Made by a program: the position numbers and the translations under genes
The notes under the pieces: generated by a model
Told to the model about the DNA's origin: nothing
The model's input: only the letters and a program-made list of their open reading frames with translations
The model's database searches: none
Part shown: one piece after another, positions 21,271-32,039 of the stretch
Layout: each line of letters starts with the position of its first letter
Numbering within the stretch: the first letter of the stretch is position 1
Assembly (NCBI GenBank): GCA_017893485.1
Contig: CM030361.1
Location: 138,216,461 to 138,280,460 of the forward strand
Direction: 5' to 3'
Source: Hemerocallis citrina
Lineage: Eukaryota; Streptophyta; Magnoliopsida; Asparagales; Asphodelaceae
DNA: 64,000 bases

Positions 21271-23816
21271 GTGCAGTGCTTCAATTGTGGGAATTTAGGC
21301 CATTACCGAATGGAGTGCACCAAAGAGGTGCGTTGCCTGAGATGCATGAAGTGGGGCCACATGTCATACACATGCACGAATGTCATCAGCTCAAGCAATG
21401 ACGATAAGAGGCAAGTGTGCAGAGGAAGGTCGCCGGAGAGCCCAACCCTGATCAGACTGGCTAATAGCTTAGAAACGATCAAGAATGAAAAAAAAGGCTC
21501 CGCCAATGGTGTGCGGTAGCAAGAGTGAGATCAGGTTGCCCCTCCGAAACACACCTCCTCCAAGCCTTGAACCTCAAATGGCCTATGCGAGCTCACCGAG
21601 ATTGGGTAGCAAAGAGAATGTGCCATCTCCAATTTCTGGTGTCCTTCCCATCATCACAAAAATTGATTGAAGTCACCGGAATGGGCACGGTAGATTTTGG
21701 CTTCTTCAAAGTGGAATTCACAGCATGGTCACCGAATTTTGGTGCAGAATTACCACAACGAGACAAGTATTGGATCTGGATACATAACGTGCCTTTGCAC
21801 TTTTGGAAGAAAGAGCCCCTTCAGGATATTGTCTCCAACTTTGGAACGGTAGAAGCCATCGACGAGAAGACTATTCTCCGCTCAGAGATAGTATCGACAA
21901 GGATTCTCATTCAAAGCGGAGACATCTCTCTAATGCCTAGATTTGCCAAAGTCTTCTCGTTCGAGGAGGCTTACCTCATACGGTTTGTGCTCGATAAGAA
22001 AGCGGAGACAGAGGAAGAACTCCTACCCATCACTTCCCCCAAACCTCCTCCCTCTATCAGAGATGGCCGATCTTACAAACAGGTGGTATCGCCGGAGTGG
22101 GATCTCACCATTGATGGAGCACATGAAGTGGAGCATGCTCACAGAGAGGTGATCAAAGCAGCAAGAGGGAGGGACGGTCGCCGGGAGCTTGTGGCGGAGG
22201 GATCAGAACCCCAAGACTCAAGGCTGATCACCGGTGGTCAAGGAAGAGGTTTGACCACGGGATCCAACGACCAGGATGGAAGGAATCTAGATTTGGTAAG
22301 TTTCGAAGGGACAGAGACTAGCCACAGTAAAGGGGTCAAAAGAATTACCCAAAATGGTCGTCAAGCTCTGCATACAGGTGAGAAGGTGCATGCTGTGGAT
22401 CAGAGAGGGGGGACAGGACATGCAGGCCGTAAAAATGGCAAAAACCCACTCCGTAACAACATGCAAGTTTCGGGACAAGAGTTGGTAAGGGAAAGCACCA
22501 CTTTGGGGAAGAAGCCAAGCGAGAAAGCACCATCGACCAGGGAGTTGGTAACAAAGCTCGAGATGTCACCAGAAAGGAAAAAGGGGGCTTCTCAGGGTCA
22601 AAGGCGACAGTTTGCAGGCGCCATTTTGGAAAAAACAACGAGCAATGAGCTGTTCGTGAACAGAGAAGAGAGCTCAAAGGAGAGCAAGAAGAAAGGGGTT
22701 TTTCAACCTCAAGCTTTGAGGAAGCTCAAAAATGGTAAAGAAGACAACGGAGAAATAAGAGAAGGAAACAATCCCTCTACGCTTAAGGGAAAAGAAACGT
22801 TCAAGTTGACGCTTATCCCATCGAGTCCAACGCCTTTAACCTCAATAATCACACACTCTACAACTGCCACAGCGCCTCCCAACTAGATGAAGCCATGTGG
22901 CGAGGGAGGTGAGCTTACTGCCCAGAGGTTACAGCCTGTGCTCTCGACTTTCGAGAGAGGGGATGTGTTGTACCGCGGAGGAGAAATAACAAACCCTATC
23001 GATGCTGTTAGATGTGGTGGGCTAGTGAGGGAGTGTTTTATAGGCATTAGTGGACCCAAAGAGGGGCCCAAAATGCATATTATTGCTTCCGAGCCAAGTA
23101 CAACTATAAATTTAAACAATCAGGTACAACTTCAGACGGGTAGTGGGCCCATCGAGGGATCCGCAACAAGAAGCACCGCTATTCTTTTAGAATCATCATT
23201 AATTTGTGGGCTCAACAAGGATTCCACGATGATAAAGCCTATTCTACAACTGGATATTCAGCAGGCAGATAGTGATGAGGACCTGGAAGGGCGCTTAAAT
23301 CTGAACGAAGAATTCTCATTTACAGATGAAGAGTCAGAGGATCTAGAGTTTATTGCGGATACACAGAGGGAGATCTCGCTAGAGATGGTCTTGTCTACAC
23401 TTCCTGAATCAGTACCTAGATATAGTACTGGAACGTCTAGCAGGACAGTTGGGTTTAGGGTTCAGCGGTCACCTAAGAGGACTCATGTGGAGTCCTTGGA
23501 TGACTATCTGGAGGTGGCTGCGGCGGCCAAAGCTGCAAAATTCGATGACGGAGGTACGATGAATTTTTTAGCTACTATATTAAATTTCATGTCAGATTCT
23601 GATGTTTTTATCCTAGCTCAAACCTGTGGATTAGAAGTGTGTGACGTAGAACGTAATGCCTTACTACTCAATAAAATTAGGGATTGGAAAATTGAACGGG
23701 TTAAGACTAGTTATCAGAAAGACATAGGATCCAGCTCTGGGTTGACAGAGGTCTTCAAGGAAGATGCCTGCCGCACACCCACACCCACGATTAACCCAGA
23801 CACGGTCCCTCAATGA
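21271..23816 (+). pseudogene. LINE 1 ORF1: zinc knuckles, DUF4283-like region, acidic tail
   Basis: ORF1 of L1 elements codes an RNA-binding chaperone of the retrotransposition particle. Two zinc knuckles come first: CFNCGNLGHYRMEC and CLRCMKWGHMSYTC (21274-21390). A frameshift follows near 21520. The next frame (21525-22886) holds a globular block resembling DUF4283 (YWIWIHNVPLHFWKKE), then a long charged, low-complexity part. A single TAG at 22884-22886 separates it from 22887-23816, which continues in the same frame with an acidic stretch (DEDLEGRLNLNEEF). The zinc knuckles precede the DUF4283-like block, whereas many eudicot L1s have the reverse order. The end TGA at 23814 overlaps the ORF2 ATG. 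Confidence 0.75.
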
Positions 23817-26800
23817 ATACACTATTTTGGAATGTTAGGGGGCTGGGGGATAAGGGGAAGAGAGATATGGTCAGGGACGTAATTAACAACTCCAAGGCAG
23901 AAGTGGTAGGGTTATAGGAGACCAAGCTCGCGTATGGGTTTAAACTCAAAAGAGTAGGGGGCAACAGAATCAAGGAATGGGTGCTACGCCCGTACGCCCG
24001 TCCGCAGGAGCCTCAGGGGGGATTGCTATTGGGTTGAACCCGGATATTTTCACTTGCACCAAGAATTATAGTGGAACGTTCTCCCTGACCATTCGACTGA
24101 AATGACGGTCTGATAATTGGGTGCAGATAATCACTATCGTTTATGGGCCAAACGTGGCTACAGATCGAGACTCTTTTTGGCAAGAGCTTCTCGATATTCG
24201 ATAATGATGGTCGGGGAGCTTAGATTGTTGGGGGGGACTTCAACATTACCAGATATGCCTTCGAGCACAAGGGAAGGGGCTCTAGTGACAGACACAGAGA
24301 AGAGTTCAATAGGGTGATCACGGAACTAGAGCTGATCGATATTCCAATTAATGACAGACTATTTACATGGTCAAACATGCAAGCTAGTCTGATTATGGCT
24401 AAATTGGACAGAATACTATTTTCGATGGATTGGGAGGCTAAATTCCCATTAGCTAACTCTAGTTCGATTCCTAGACCTACGTCAAATCATACCCCATTCC
24501 TACTTGATGCTGGGGTATAGGGAGCTCAAAGGCCAAGGAAGTTCAGATTTGAGAAGGTCTGGCTAGAAATCCAGGAATTTCACCACATGGTGATGGAAAA
24601 GCAAAAGGGTCAACAGGCCAGGTTTTACTACAACTACTTGAGATGCGTTTGGATAACATTCTTTCTCGATTGGGTATGGCTTCGACCATTCCTGGAGCCA
24701 GGCAATTAGTTAACCATAGACATATTTTAGTTAACTAGTACGGATGTTGCATCCCGATAGTGTGAAAAAATCTGCAGATTGAGAAAGCGGCTGCGTAGAT
24801 GGAATCGGTCTAGATTCTTGACCATCTGGTGTGCAAAAGATTCCTTTCTGGAAGGAATTGATGAGCTAGAAAGATTGGAAGAAATGAGAGTCCTGTCACA
24901 AGATGAGAGAAACAGGCTACTAGAGCTCCGAGAAAATATTGCCAATCTTTATAAGTTGGAGGAGATCAAATGGCAACAAAGGTCGAGGATTTCGTAGCTT
25001 AAAGAGGGAGATGCGAATACGTCCTACTTCCATCGAGTGGCAAGCACAAGACATAGATCCAATCTAGTCCTATCAATACAGACGGAACGGGAACTTCGCA
25101 AGACGAAAAGGTGATTTCCAAAACCTTTCAAGATTACTACAAGGGCCTCTTTGGGAAGAAGACCGACTTTAGGATCCCACTTAGGGATGACTACTGGCAG
25201 GCATACCAGAACGAATCCGCGCAAACATTATCCACTTTGGAAGCACCTTTCTCGGAAGCGGAAGTGGAAAAGGCTGTTACTCAAATGGGAGCAGACAAGT
25301 CGCCTAGGCCGGACGGCTTTCCAATGATGTTCTTTCAAGTGTTCTGGAAAGAAATTAATGGGGACATTATGGCGTTGATGGATGAATTTTTCCACAACAA
25401 CCTCAGATTGGGCATGTTCAACTTTGCGGAAGTAATTCTGATACCTAAACGGGAGGAGTCTAAGAGAGTGGGGGATTTTAGACCGATTAGCCTCATAAAC
25501 TGCTCGGCTAAGATCATCACAAAAGTTCTGGCCATCCACCTGGGAAGTATAATGGACAGTTTAATTAGCAAAACCCAAACAGGTTTCATCAAGGGCAGTT
25601 GTATCCTAGACTGTGTGGCCACCGCTGAACAAGTTATCCACCACTGCCATATGGGCAACTCTAAGAACTTCCTCCTCAAACTGGACTTTGAGAAAGCATA
25701 CGACTCCGTTGACTGGGAGTGCTTGCTGGAAGCTCTCAGAGGGAGAGGATTCGGGGTTAAATGGATTAGGTGGATCAAACAGTGTTTATACACTAGTAAA
25801 ATGACAATCTCGGTAAATGGGCGACCGGGTCCACCGTTTTCCTACAAGAAGGGACACCGGCAGGGCGATCCACTATCACCACTTCTTTTCACTATTGTAG
25901 CGGATGTGCTGAGGGGCATGCTTGATAACTATCGGAGAAAAGATTGGATAATGCTCATCGCAGCAGCACCTCTAATCAAGGGTGCACGATTCTTCAATAT
26001 GCTGATGTCACGCTTCTCTTTGGTAACGGGACTAGGTCAGAAACAGTCTGCTTTAAAGGGGTCATCTACTGTTTTGAAGCCTGGTCAGGTCTCAGGATAA
26101 ATTTCCACAAGAGCGCTTTGACTCCAATTACACTATCCGATGAAGAAGCACGAGAACATGCTACCATATTAAACTGTATGACAGACAAGTTCCCAATCAA
26201 ATACTTAGGGCTCCCACTCAGACCAGGGAAGCTTACTAAGGCGGACTGGCTACCTATCATAGACAGGGTGGAAGATAGATTGTCTGGTTGGAAAGGAAAA
26301 TTGCTTTTCCTTGGGGGCAGAGTGGTACTTATCAACTCAGTATTATCTAATCTGCCCATTTACTATATATCATTTTTTGAGCTGCCTAAATGGGTAATCC
26401 AAAGGATTGACCAAATCCGCAAGCGATTCCTCTGGAAAGGGGCGGATTCGAATAGAGGGGGATACCACCTGGTCAAGTGGGGTATTGCATGCATGAAGAA
26501 GAGACATGGAGGGCTAGGCATCATCGACTTAAGAGATATGAACCTTGCCTTATTGGAAAAATGGTGGTGGAAGGTTTTCCACCACAGTGGAGAATGATGG
26601 CAGGACTTCATTCAACCATACCTCCGGGGAAAAGGTACAAGTAGTTTAGGCTTCCGGGTAGGGTCTAGAGTATCTAGCTTCCGGAAAGGAATTACCAAAG
26701 CAAGCGGGTCTTTCAACTCAGCAGTTGTATCGACTATTGGTAATGGGCGATCCACCACATTCTGGTGGGACAAATGGTGTGGCGCCCATACCCTTAAGGA

Positions 26801-27389
26801 GACCTTCCTAGATCTGTATGAGAAAATAACTCGCCCGAATATTTCTGTGGCTGAGACATGGAAGAGGGACAATTGGAGACCATCTTTTTGAGGACCTCTA
26901 AACCCAGGTCTACATCAGCAACTGCATGAACTGCAAACACACATTACACGAAATGGGGCGATGTGTGCGCAAGGCCCAGATCAGTTGCGCTGGGGATTAG
27001 AGACTAAAGGAGCTTTCACTGTTAGGTCTCTATACCACCGAATTTACTATCGAAGATGCAAACCCAGCTGGGCACAGGTGTTATGGAGGGCCAAAATACT
27101 TCTTAAAGTAAGGGTCTTCCTCTGGCTAGTACTCAATAATGCAATCCTCACCAGAGAGAACCTTGCCAAAAGGCAACCTCGGATAGCGACCAACTGCGGG
27201 TTCTGCAACATACACACGGAGAATCTCAATCACCTTTTTATTTACTGCCAAAGGAGTAAGGCATTACGGGCCTTAGGAACAGGTGACTACCCCAGCGAAT
27301 ACGAGGAATTGTGGATTGGCCCCAAATTTTTCTCAGTACGTCACGAAATGAAGGATGCGTGGTACATAGCCATTGCGGCTACTACTTGA
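23813..27389 (+). pseudogene. LINE 1 ORF2: endonuclease, reverse transcriptase, zf-RVT
   Basis: ATG 23813 opens MNTLFWNVRGLGDKGKRD, the N-terminus of an L1 apurinic endonuclease; a TAG follows at the expected Q of the 'QETK' motif (near 23917). Further endonuclease pieces are out of frame. The RT lies in 25111-26597: PRPDGFPMMFFQVFW, FRPISLINCSAKIITK, LKLDFEKAYDSVDWECLL, GHRQGDPLSPLLF, then a shift near 26000 to the frame with LQYADVTLLF. The usual xADD core is YADV here, losing the second aspartate. The C-terminal part (26961-27389) carries WRAKILLKVRVFLWLVLNN and CGFCNIHTENLNHLFIYC, a zf-RVT domain. Several stops remain. It cannot make an active enzyme. Confidence 0.9.
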
Positions 27390-27858
27390 GTGTTATAGCT
27401 AGACAGAAATAATTTCTATTTTCGTGCTTCATGTAATAGTATTTCTGGTAACCTTACTCATATCATGCATCTTATTTCTTTTTGGGCCACAACTGCTGCC
27501 ACATGAGCGAGAGGGAGGATTGCTAGAGTCTTCCAGGTGGAGGAATTTGATGATGAGGAGGTAGAGTTTGGACCGACACTGGACTGAGGGGTAGGCATCC
27601 GCCACACTCATATGGAATATGCTACGTCGGATTTTCATTAACCGCAATTTCCTCTACTATGTATTTTGTTCCGATCTACTGTACTTTAGGTTGTACTTGG
27701 TATGGAGGATTAGACCCACCCCCCAGGGTTTTGTTGGGGGATTATGTTCTATTTTCTGCACTGTACTTTTGTAGTTTACCCGGTACACCGGGATTGTTTT
27801 GTTAATTTCTTATTAATGAAACAGGGTGACATTATTCCACCTTTAACCTAAAAAAAAA

Positions 27859-28130
27859 AACCATCTACGACTTACTAGCTTCGATCCCTAGGCCGTAGGA
27901 ACTGTTCTTTTTCTTTTTAATTACAATTAATGTCCTTGAATTTTCATTCTGTTAGTAACATATCCACCTCTTCGTGTCTACCGAGTACGTAATTTTGGAT
28001 TATTTAGACCCCTCAAGTAACTATAATTTTGTATTCGGTCCTTTACTTATTGTACATTAAATTATTTTTGTTATCCAATATATTTATAAAAAAAATTGTG
28101 TTAGTAAAAAGAAAGAATTACCATTGACGG
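27859..28130. other. LINE 1 right TSD and AT-rich flank
   Basis: 27859-27869 is the second copy of AACCATCTACG. The rest is AT-rich with no recognisable feature. Confidence 0.7.
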
Positions 28131-28133
28131 TTA

Positions 28134-28738
28134 GAGCATCTGTAGTCGTCCACACCCAAATTTTGGGTATTTGGCAAATAGAAATAGGAAAAATAGCGGC
28201 GCTCTGTAGTCGTTGTTAGCCAAAATTTGGCTTTTACGAAATCCAAATAGGACGGACGGAAGATAATTTTTCGTCCGACGTTTTTTAAAAAAAAACCTAA
28301 AAAAAAATTTAAAAAATGGGAATGGAAAGTTTGATAGTGACACTTGGTAACAAAAAAAAATCAAAAAAAGTTCCCAAGGATAATACATCGTTTGAGGTTA
28401 TTTGTTTTTTTCAGAAGGAACAGACGGGAAATCATTTCCCGTCCGACCATTTAAAAATAAAATAAAATAAAATAAAAATTAACGGATGGGGAATAATCCC
28501 TCGTGCAATGAGTATGCGTGAAAAAAAACTCTCGGACGAAAATAATCTTTCGTCCGATCGAACGGACGAAAGATTATCTTTCATGAGCTATATTTTGGCA
28601 ATTGTCATTTCGTCTGTCAAATATAGTTGGCTAATGTAGCATCGAAACCCAATTTTTGCGTATTTGGCCAATGACTACAGCGGCCATTTTGCCAAAATTT
28701 GGAAATTTTGGCAAATTGGCCAACGACTACAAATGCTC
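28134..28738. mobile_element. PIF/Harbinger-like element, TSD TTA
   Basis: Ends GAGCATCTGTAGTCG and CGACTACAAATGCTC, flanked by TTA on both sides (28131-28133 and 28739-28741). Dyads such as GACGGGAAAT...ATTTCCCGTCC (near 28424) and CGGACGAAAATA...CTTTCGTCCG (near 28534) fill the interior. The 605-bp element is non-coding. Confidence 0.87.
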
Positions 28739-28962
28739 TTAAGGTGACTACAAAAAATTTAACATTAAGAAAATTTTTGTTTTAGTCCCGTATTTTATTT
28801 GTAATTTTGCATGAGTCTGGTTTTTTTCTTTAAAAAAAAATCGGTTAAGGTGACTACAAAAAATTTAACATTCAGAAATTTTTTGTTTTAGTCTTTGTAT
28901 TTCATTTGTAATTTTGCATGAGACGGTTTTTCACTTTAAACCTATCGTTTTTCCGAGTTTAA
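28739..28962. repeat. Direct tandem duplication, about 110 bp x 2
   Basis: TTAAGGTGACTACAAAAAAT begins at 28739 and again at 28848. Both units continue with AACATT...TTTTTGTTTTAGTC and TTTGTAATTTTGCATGAG. The duplication starts exactly at the right TTA of the Harbinger-like element. Confidence 0.8.
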
Positions 28963-28992
28963 AAAAACTCTTATAAGATTGCTTCTTTCCAC

Positions 28993-31900
28993 CACTACAA
29001 CCGCCGAAGGCTTCACCGGCGTTTTATTATGGCTTCACCGGCGTTTATAAACGCCGGTGTAAACCCTACCGGCGCTTCGAGCAGCGCCGCACCAACCGCC
29101 GGCGGTGCGCGTGCCGGGCTTTCATGGACAACCTTCCCCGGTGCTTCCAACACCGCTGGTAAATGTTTCATAATCACCGGCGCTCTCAGAAGCGCTGGTG
29201 AAAGTAATTTTTTATTTTTTTAAAAAAAAGAAATTAAACCTTCCCCGGCATTTCAGAACTGCCGGGGAATAAATATTTAAATAATATAATTTTTTAAAAA
29301 AAATTGGAAAAACTTTAAATTTAGAAATGTCCAGCATTTTTTAAAATGCCGAGGTTTTTTTGATTAAAAAATATATGCAGCCTTTTCAATCGAAAATCTG
29401 TATATATATATATTTTTTTTACGACAAGATAAAATTGTACAAATTTTGAGTAATGCACAATAAAACAATAAAAATTTTAACTGACAAAATTCATTATATT
29501 TTGTACTGATTAACATACACAACTTCAGAAGTTTAAAGTTCTGTAAAATTCATTATCGTCGACGGCAATAACACAAGTATCAAGTTACATATACCATGTT
29601 TACATCAAAAAAGTTCTAACAAGTTTGATCATACAAAATGATTTCACCACAAAAAAGACAAAAAATGACTTGCAATTAATAGATTTTCTTAATTGGTATG
29701 CATCCTTAAGTCGTTGCTTCCATCATGCTCGCTTTGGTTCTCTGGATTTGCCCGACTTGAATTAGTTGGAACTCTATTCTGAAAATGTGTAAGTCACATT
29801 GTAAAAAAAAAGGTAATAATTTGCAGGGATAAAGAGCAACTAGCTAATAAAAAGTATGTATAGAAAGAACACTACATAAGATCAAACCCATGATGCAGTA
29901 CACACACACACAGGATGCAACTAGTTAATAAAGAGCATGATGCAGTACACACACACAGGATGCAAACCCAGGATGCAGTACACACATAGGATGCAACTGC
30001 AGTGTACTAACTGCAGTACACACAGGATGCAGTACACACACAGAGGATGTTGAAAAGAGATGTTTAAACTGCAGTGTACCAACTGTCATAAAAAAATGAT
30101 AAGCTGTGATGGTGAAAAAAATGACTACATGCAAGCACCTTACCTTAAAATGACTATATGCAAGCACCTTACCTTAAAAAAAAAATTTATCTTAAAATAG
30201 ATATCATAGCCAAAGTCACAAGTTAAATAAGCTGCTGAGAAAGAACTTTGAACATAATGGACATTAGGTGCATCCTTCTAATTTTATTTTAAAAAATCCC
30301 TAATTTCTGACTGTATCCCTACTTCCCAAAAATGAGCCTTTAGTTAGTGAGATGTACTTTAGGCTCGTTTCTAAACATATAAATCCCTATTAATTATTTA
30401 TGAATACAACATAGGCAAATTTATGGTAACTGCAGATTTCCATATGATCAGCCGACAGATCAACTAATGTCTCAAGACTCAATGGAATCTACAGCTGACA
30501 ACGGTTGACTATGGATCAAACATCATAATCATGGTGGTTAATAGTTGTTAGGAATCCTCCCATAAACATAGGTGATTGAGATCTGAACTACTTGTCGAAG
30601 TTACATGTATAGTATTACTCAGCACATGGTTTTACATCATGGTAGCATCTCAGATAATTAATTGGTTCAATGCAGAGAGAATGCATATGTTTATAATGAA
30701 ACTGAAGTTGTACAATACTTACCTTTGAAAGCTTATAGTATGAACAAATATAAATAAAAAGTCGAATGCAGACAACACCCAGATAGATTGAATAACTTAA
30801 GGAATACACTAAATTAAACTCAATTTCTTTTCATAGTTTGACAGATCCAATAATACCCGTTAATTTTGGTCACAAAACATGGATATTCTATATGCAGATA
30901 ATATCAACATTTGCTTATGAAATACACAAATTCACTCCATTTACATCAACATCCCTAATATCAAGCAGTTTTCTTAGCAGGCTTTAGGCTTTAGATCTGA
31001 ATTAGGTGAATAACAACTGATGAGTCTTTAGGCTTTAGGCTTTAGGCTTTAGATCTGAATTAGGTGCATCCTTCTAATTTTTAAAATAAAATTAGAAGGA
31101 TGGACATTAGCCAAAGTCACAAGTCAGAAATTAGGTGCATCCTTCTAATGCTAATTGTTCATTTATTTGTTTGTGCATCCTTCTAATACAACAAACCCTA
31201 ATTAGTCCAAATTATCAAATCCCAACCCATTCTCAAATCGCAAAATACCCCTAGATCACAGATTATTCAGCACAAAATCCCAAACAATTTCATTAAAAAA
31301 TAAAAAATTTATTAAAAGTCGAAAACAATCATACCGGAGATAAGAGAGGGTTTGAGAGCTAGAGAGAGGGGGAGAACGATGGCGTGAAAGGGCAAACACG
31401 GCAGAGGAGCACGGCAGAGGAGACGATCGGGGGGCGCACGGCAGAGGAGACAAGCGATAGGGTTTGAGAGAGGAGCGAGGGGATTGGGATTGCGGCACGG
31501 GGATTTGGAGATGAGGGATTTGGGTAGCGGCGCTGAGAAACCATCGAGGAGATTTGGAGAGGGTGACGCGCGAGGGGATTTGGAGAGGGTGACGCATGAG
31601 GGGATTTGGAGAGGAGATTTGGAGACGAGGGATTTGGAAAGGAGACGACGGATTTGGAGAGGAGACAAGGGATTTGGAGATTTGGAGACGAGGAGATTTG
31701 GAGGAGGTGCGAGGGGATTTGGAGATTTGGAGGAGTCGCGTGCGAGGGTTTTGGAGAGGAAGAAAATTTCGCGCGTCTAGGGTTTTGGACGAAATGGAGG
31801 AGGCAATTTTATTAGAGGAAATTATTAAATAAAAAATCTCCGGTTATGGGGAGATTAAAGGGTAATTAGATAACATCCCCGGCACATCTTATACAACGCC

Positions 31901-32036
31901 GGGGAATATACGCTAACCCCGGCATTTAGTATAAAGCGCCGGTGAATCAAAGTCTTTTTTTTTAATTAATTCGTCCCCGGCGTTTAATTAAAGCATCGGG
32001 GTAAAAATGCCACTGTAGGGTAATTAAGTTGTAGTG
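28993..32036. mobile_element. Non-autonomous CACTA element, 3.0 kb, TSD CAC
   Basis: Ends CACTACAACCGCCG and TTAAGTTGTAGTG give the CACTACAA TIR, and CAC flanks both sides (28990-28992 and 32037-32039). Subterminal dyads include a perfect one at 29037-29060 (CACCGGCGTT...AACGCCGGTG) and others with GGCGCT, CCGGCATTT and CCCCGGC arms, present at both ends (29030-29350 and 31890-32005). No transposase gene is visible. A minus-strand tail-like exon (RVPTNSSRANPENQSEHDG) after TTTTCAG lies near 29770. The interior has minisatellites: GATGCAGTACACACA-type (29890-30060) and GATTTGGAGA-type (31500-31745). 30060-31250 is otherwise AT-rich and empty. Confidence 0.92.
31500..31745. repeat. GGATTTGGAGA minisatellite inside the CACTA element
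   Basis: The core GATTTGGAGA recurs more than ten times with GAGG, GAGACGAGG or GTGACG spacers. It produces purine-rich open frames on both strands that are not genes. A GA-rich stretch of this kind near a transposon end may mark a former promoter or first exon, but nothing proves it. Confidence 0.7.
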
Positions 32037-32039
32037 CAC

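Larger units (their letters stand above)
20086..27858 (+). mobile_element. L1-type LINE, nearly full length, inactivated
   Basis: The 7.8-kb body has a 5' untranslated region, an ORF1 with two CCHC knuckles, an ORF2 with endonuclease, reverse transcriptase and a C-terminal zinc-binding (zf-RVT) region, and a short 3' region ending in about a dozen A's. An 11-bp TSD flanks it. Frameshifts, stops and a changed RT active site make it dead. Length and order fit a plant L1. Frames on its minus strand are shadows. Confidence 0.92.

Noticed and set aside
29029..29223. 64-codon frame MASPAFINAG as a gene
   Set aside because: It is translated subterminal dyad sequence of the CACTA element.
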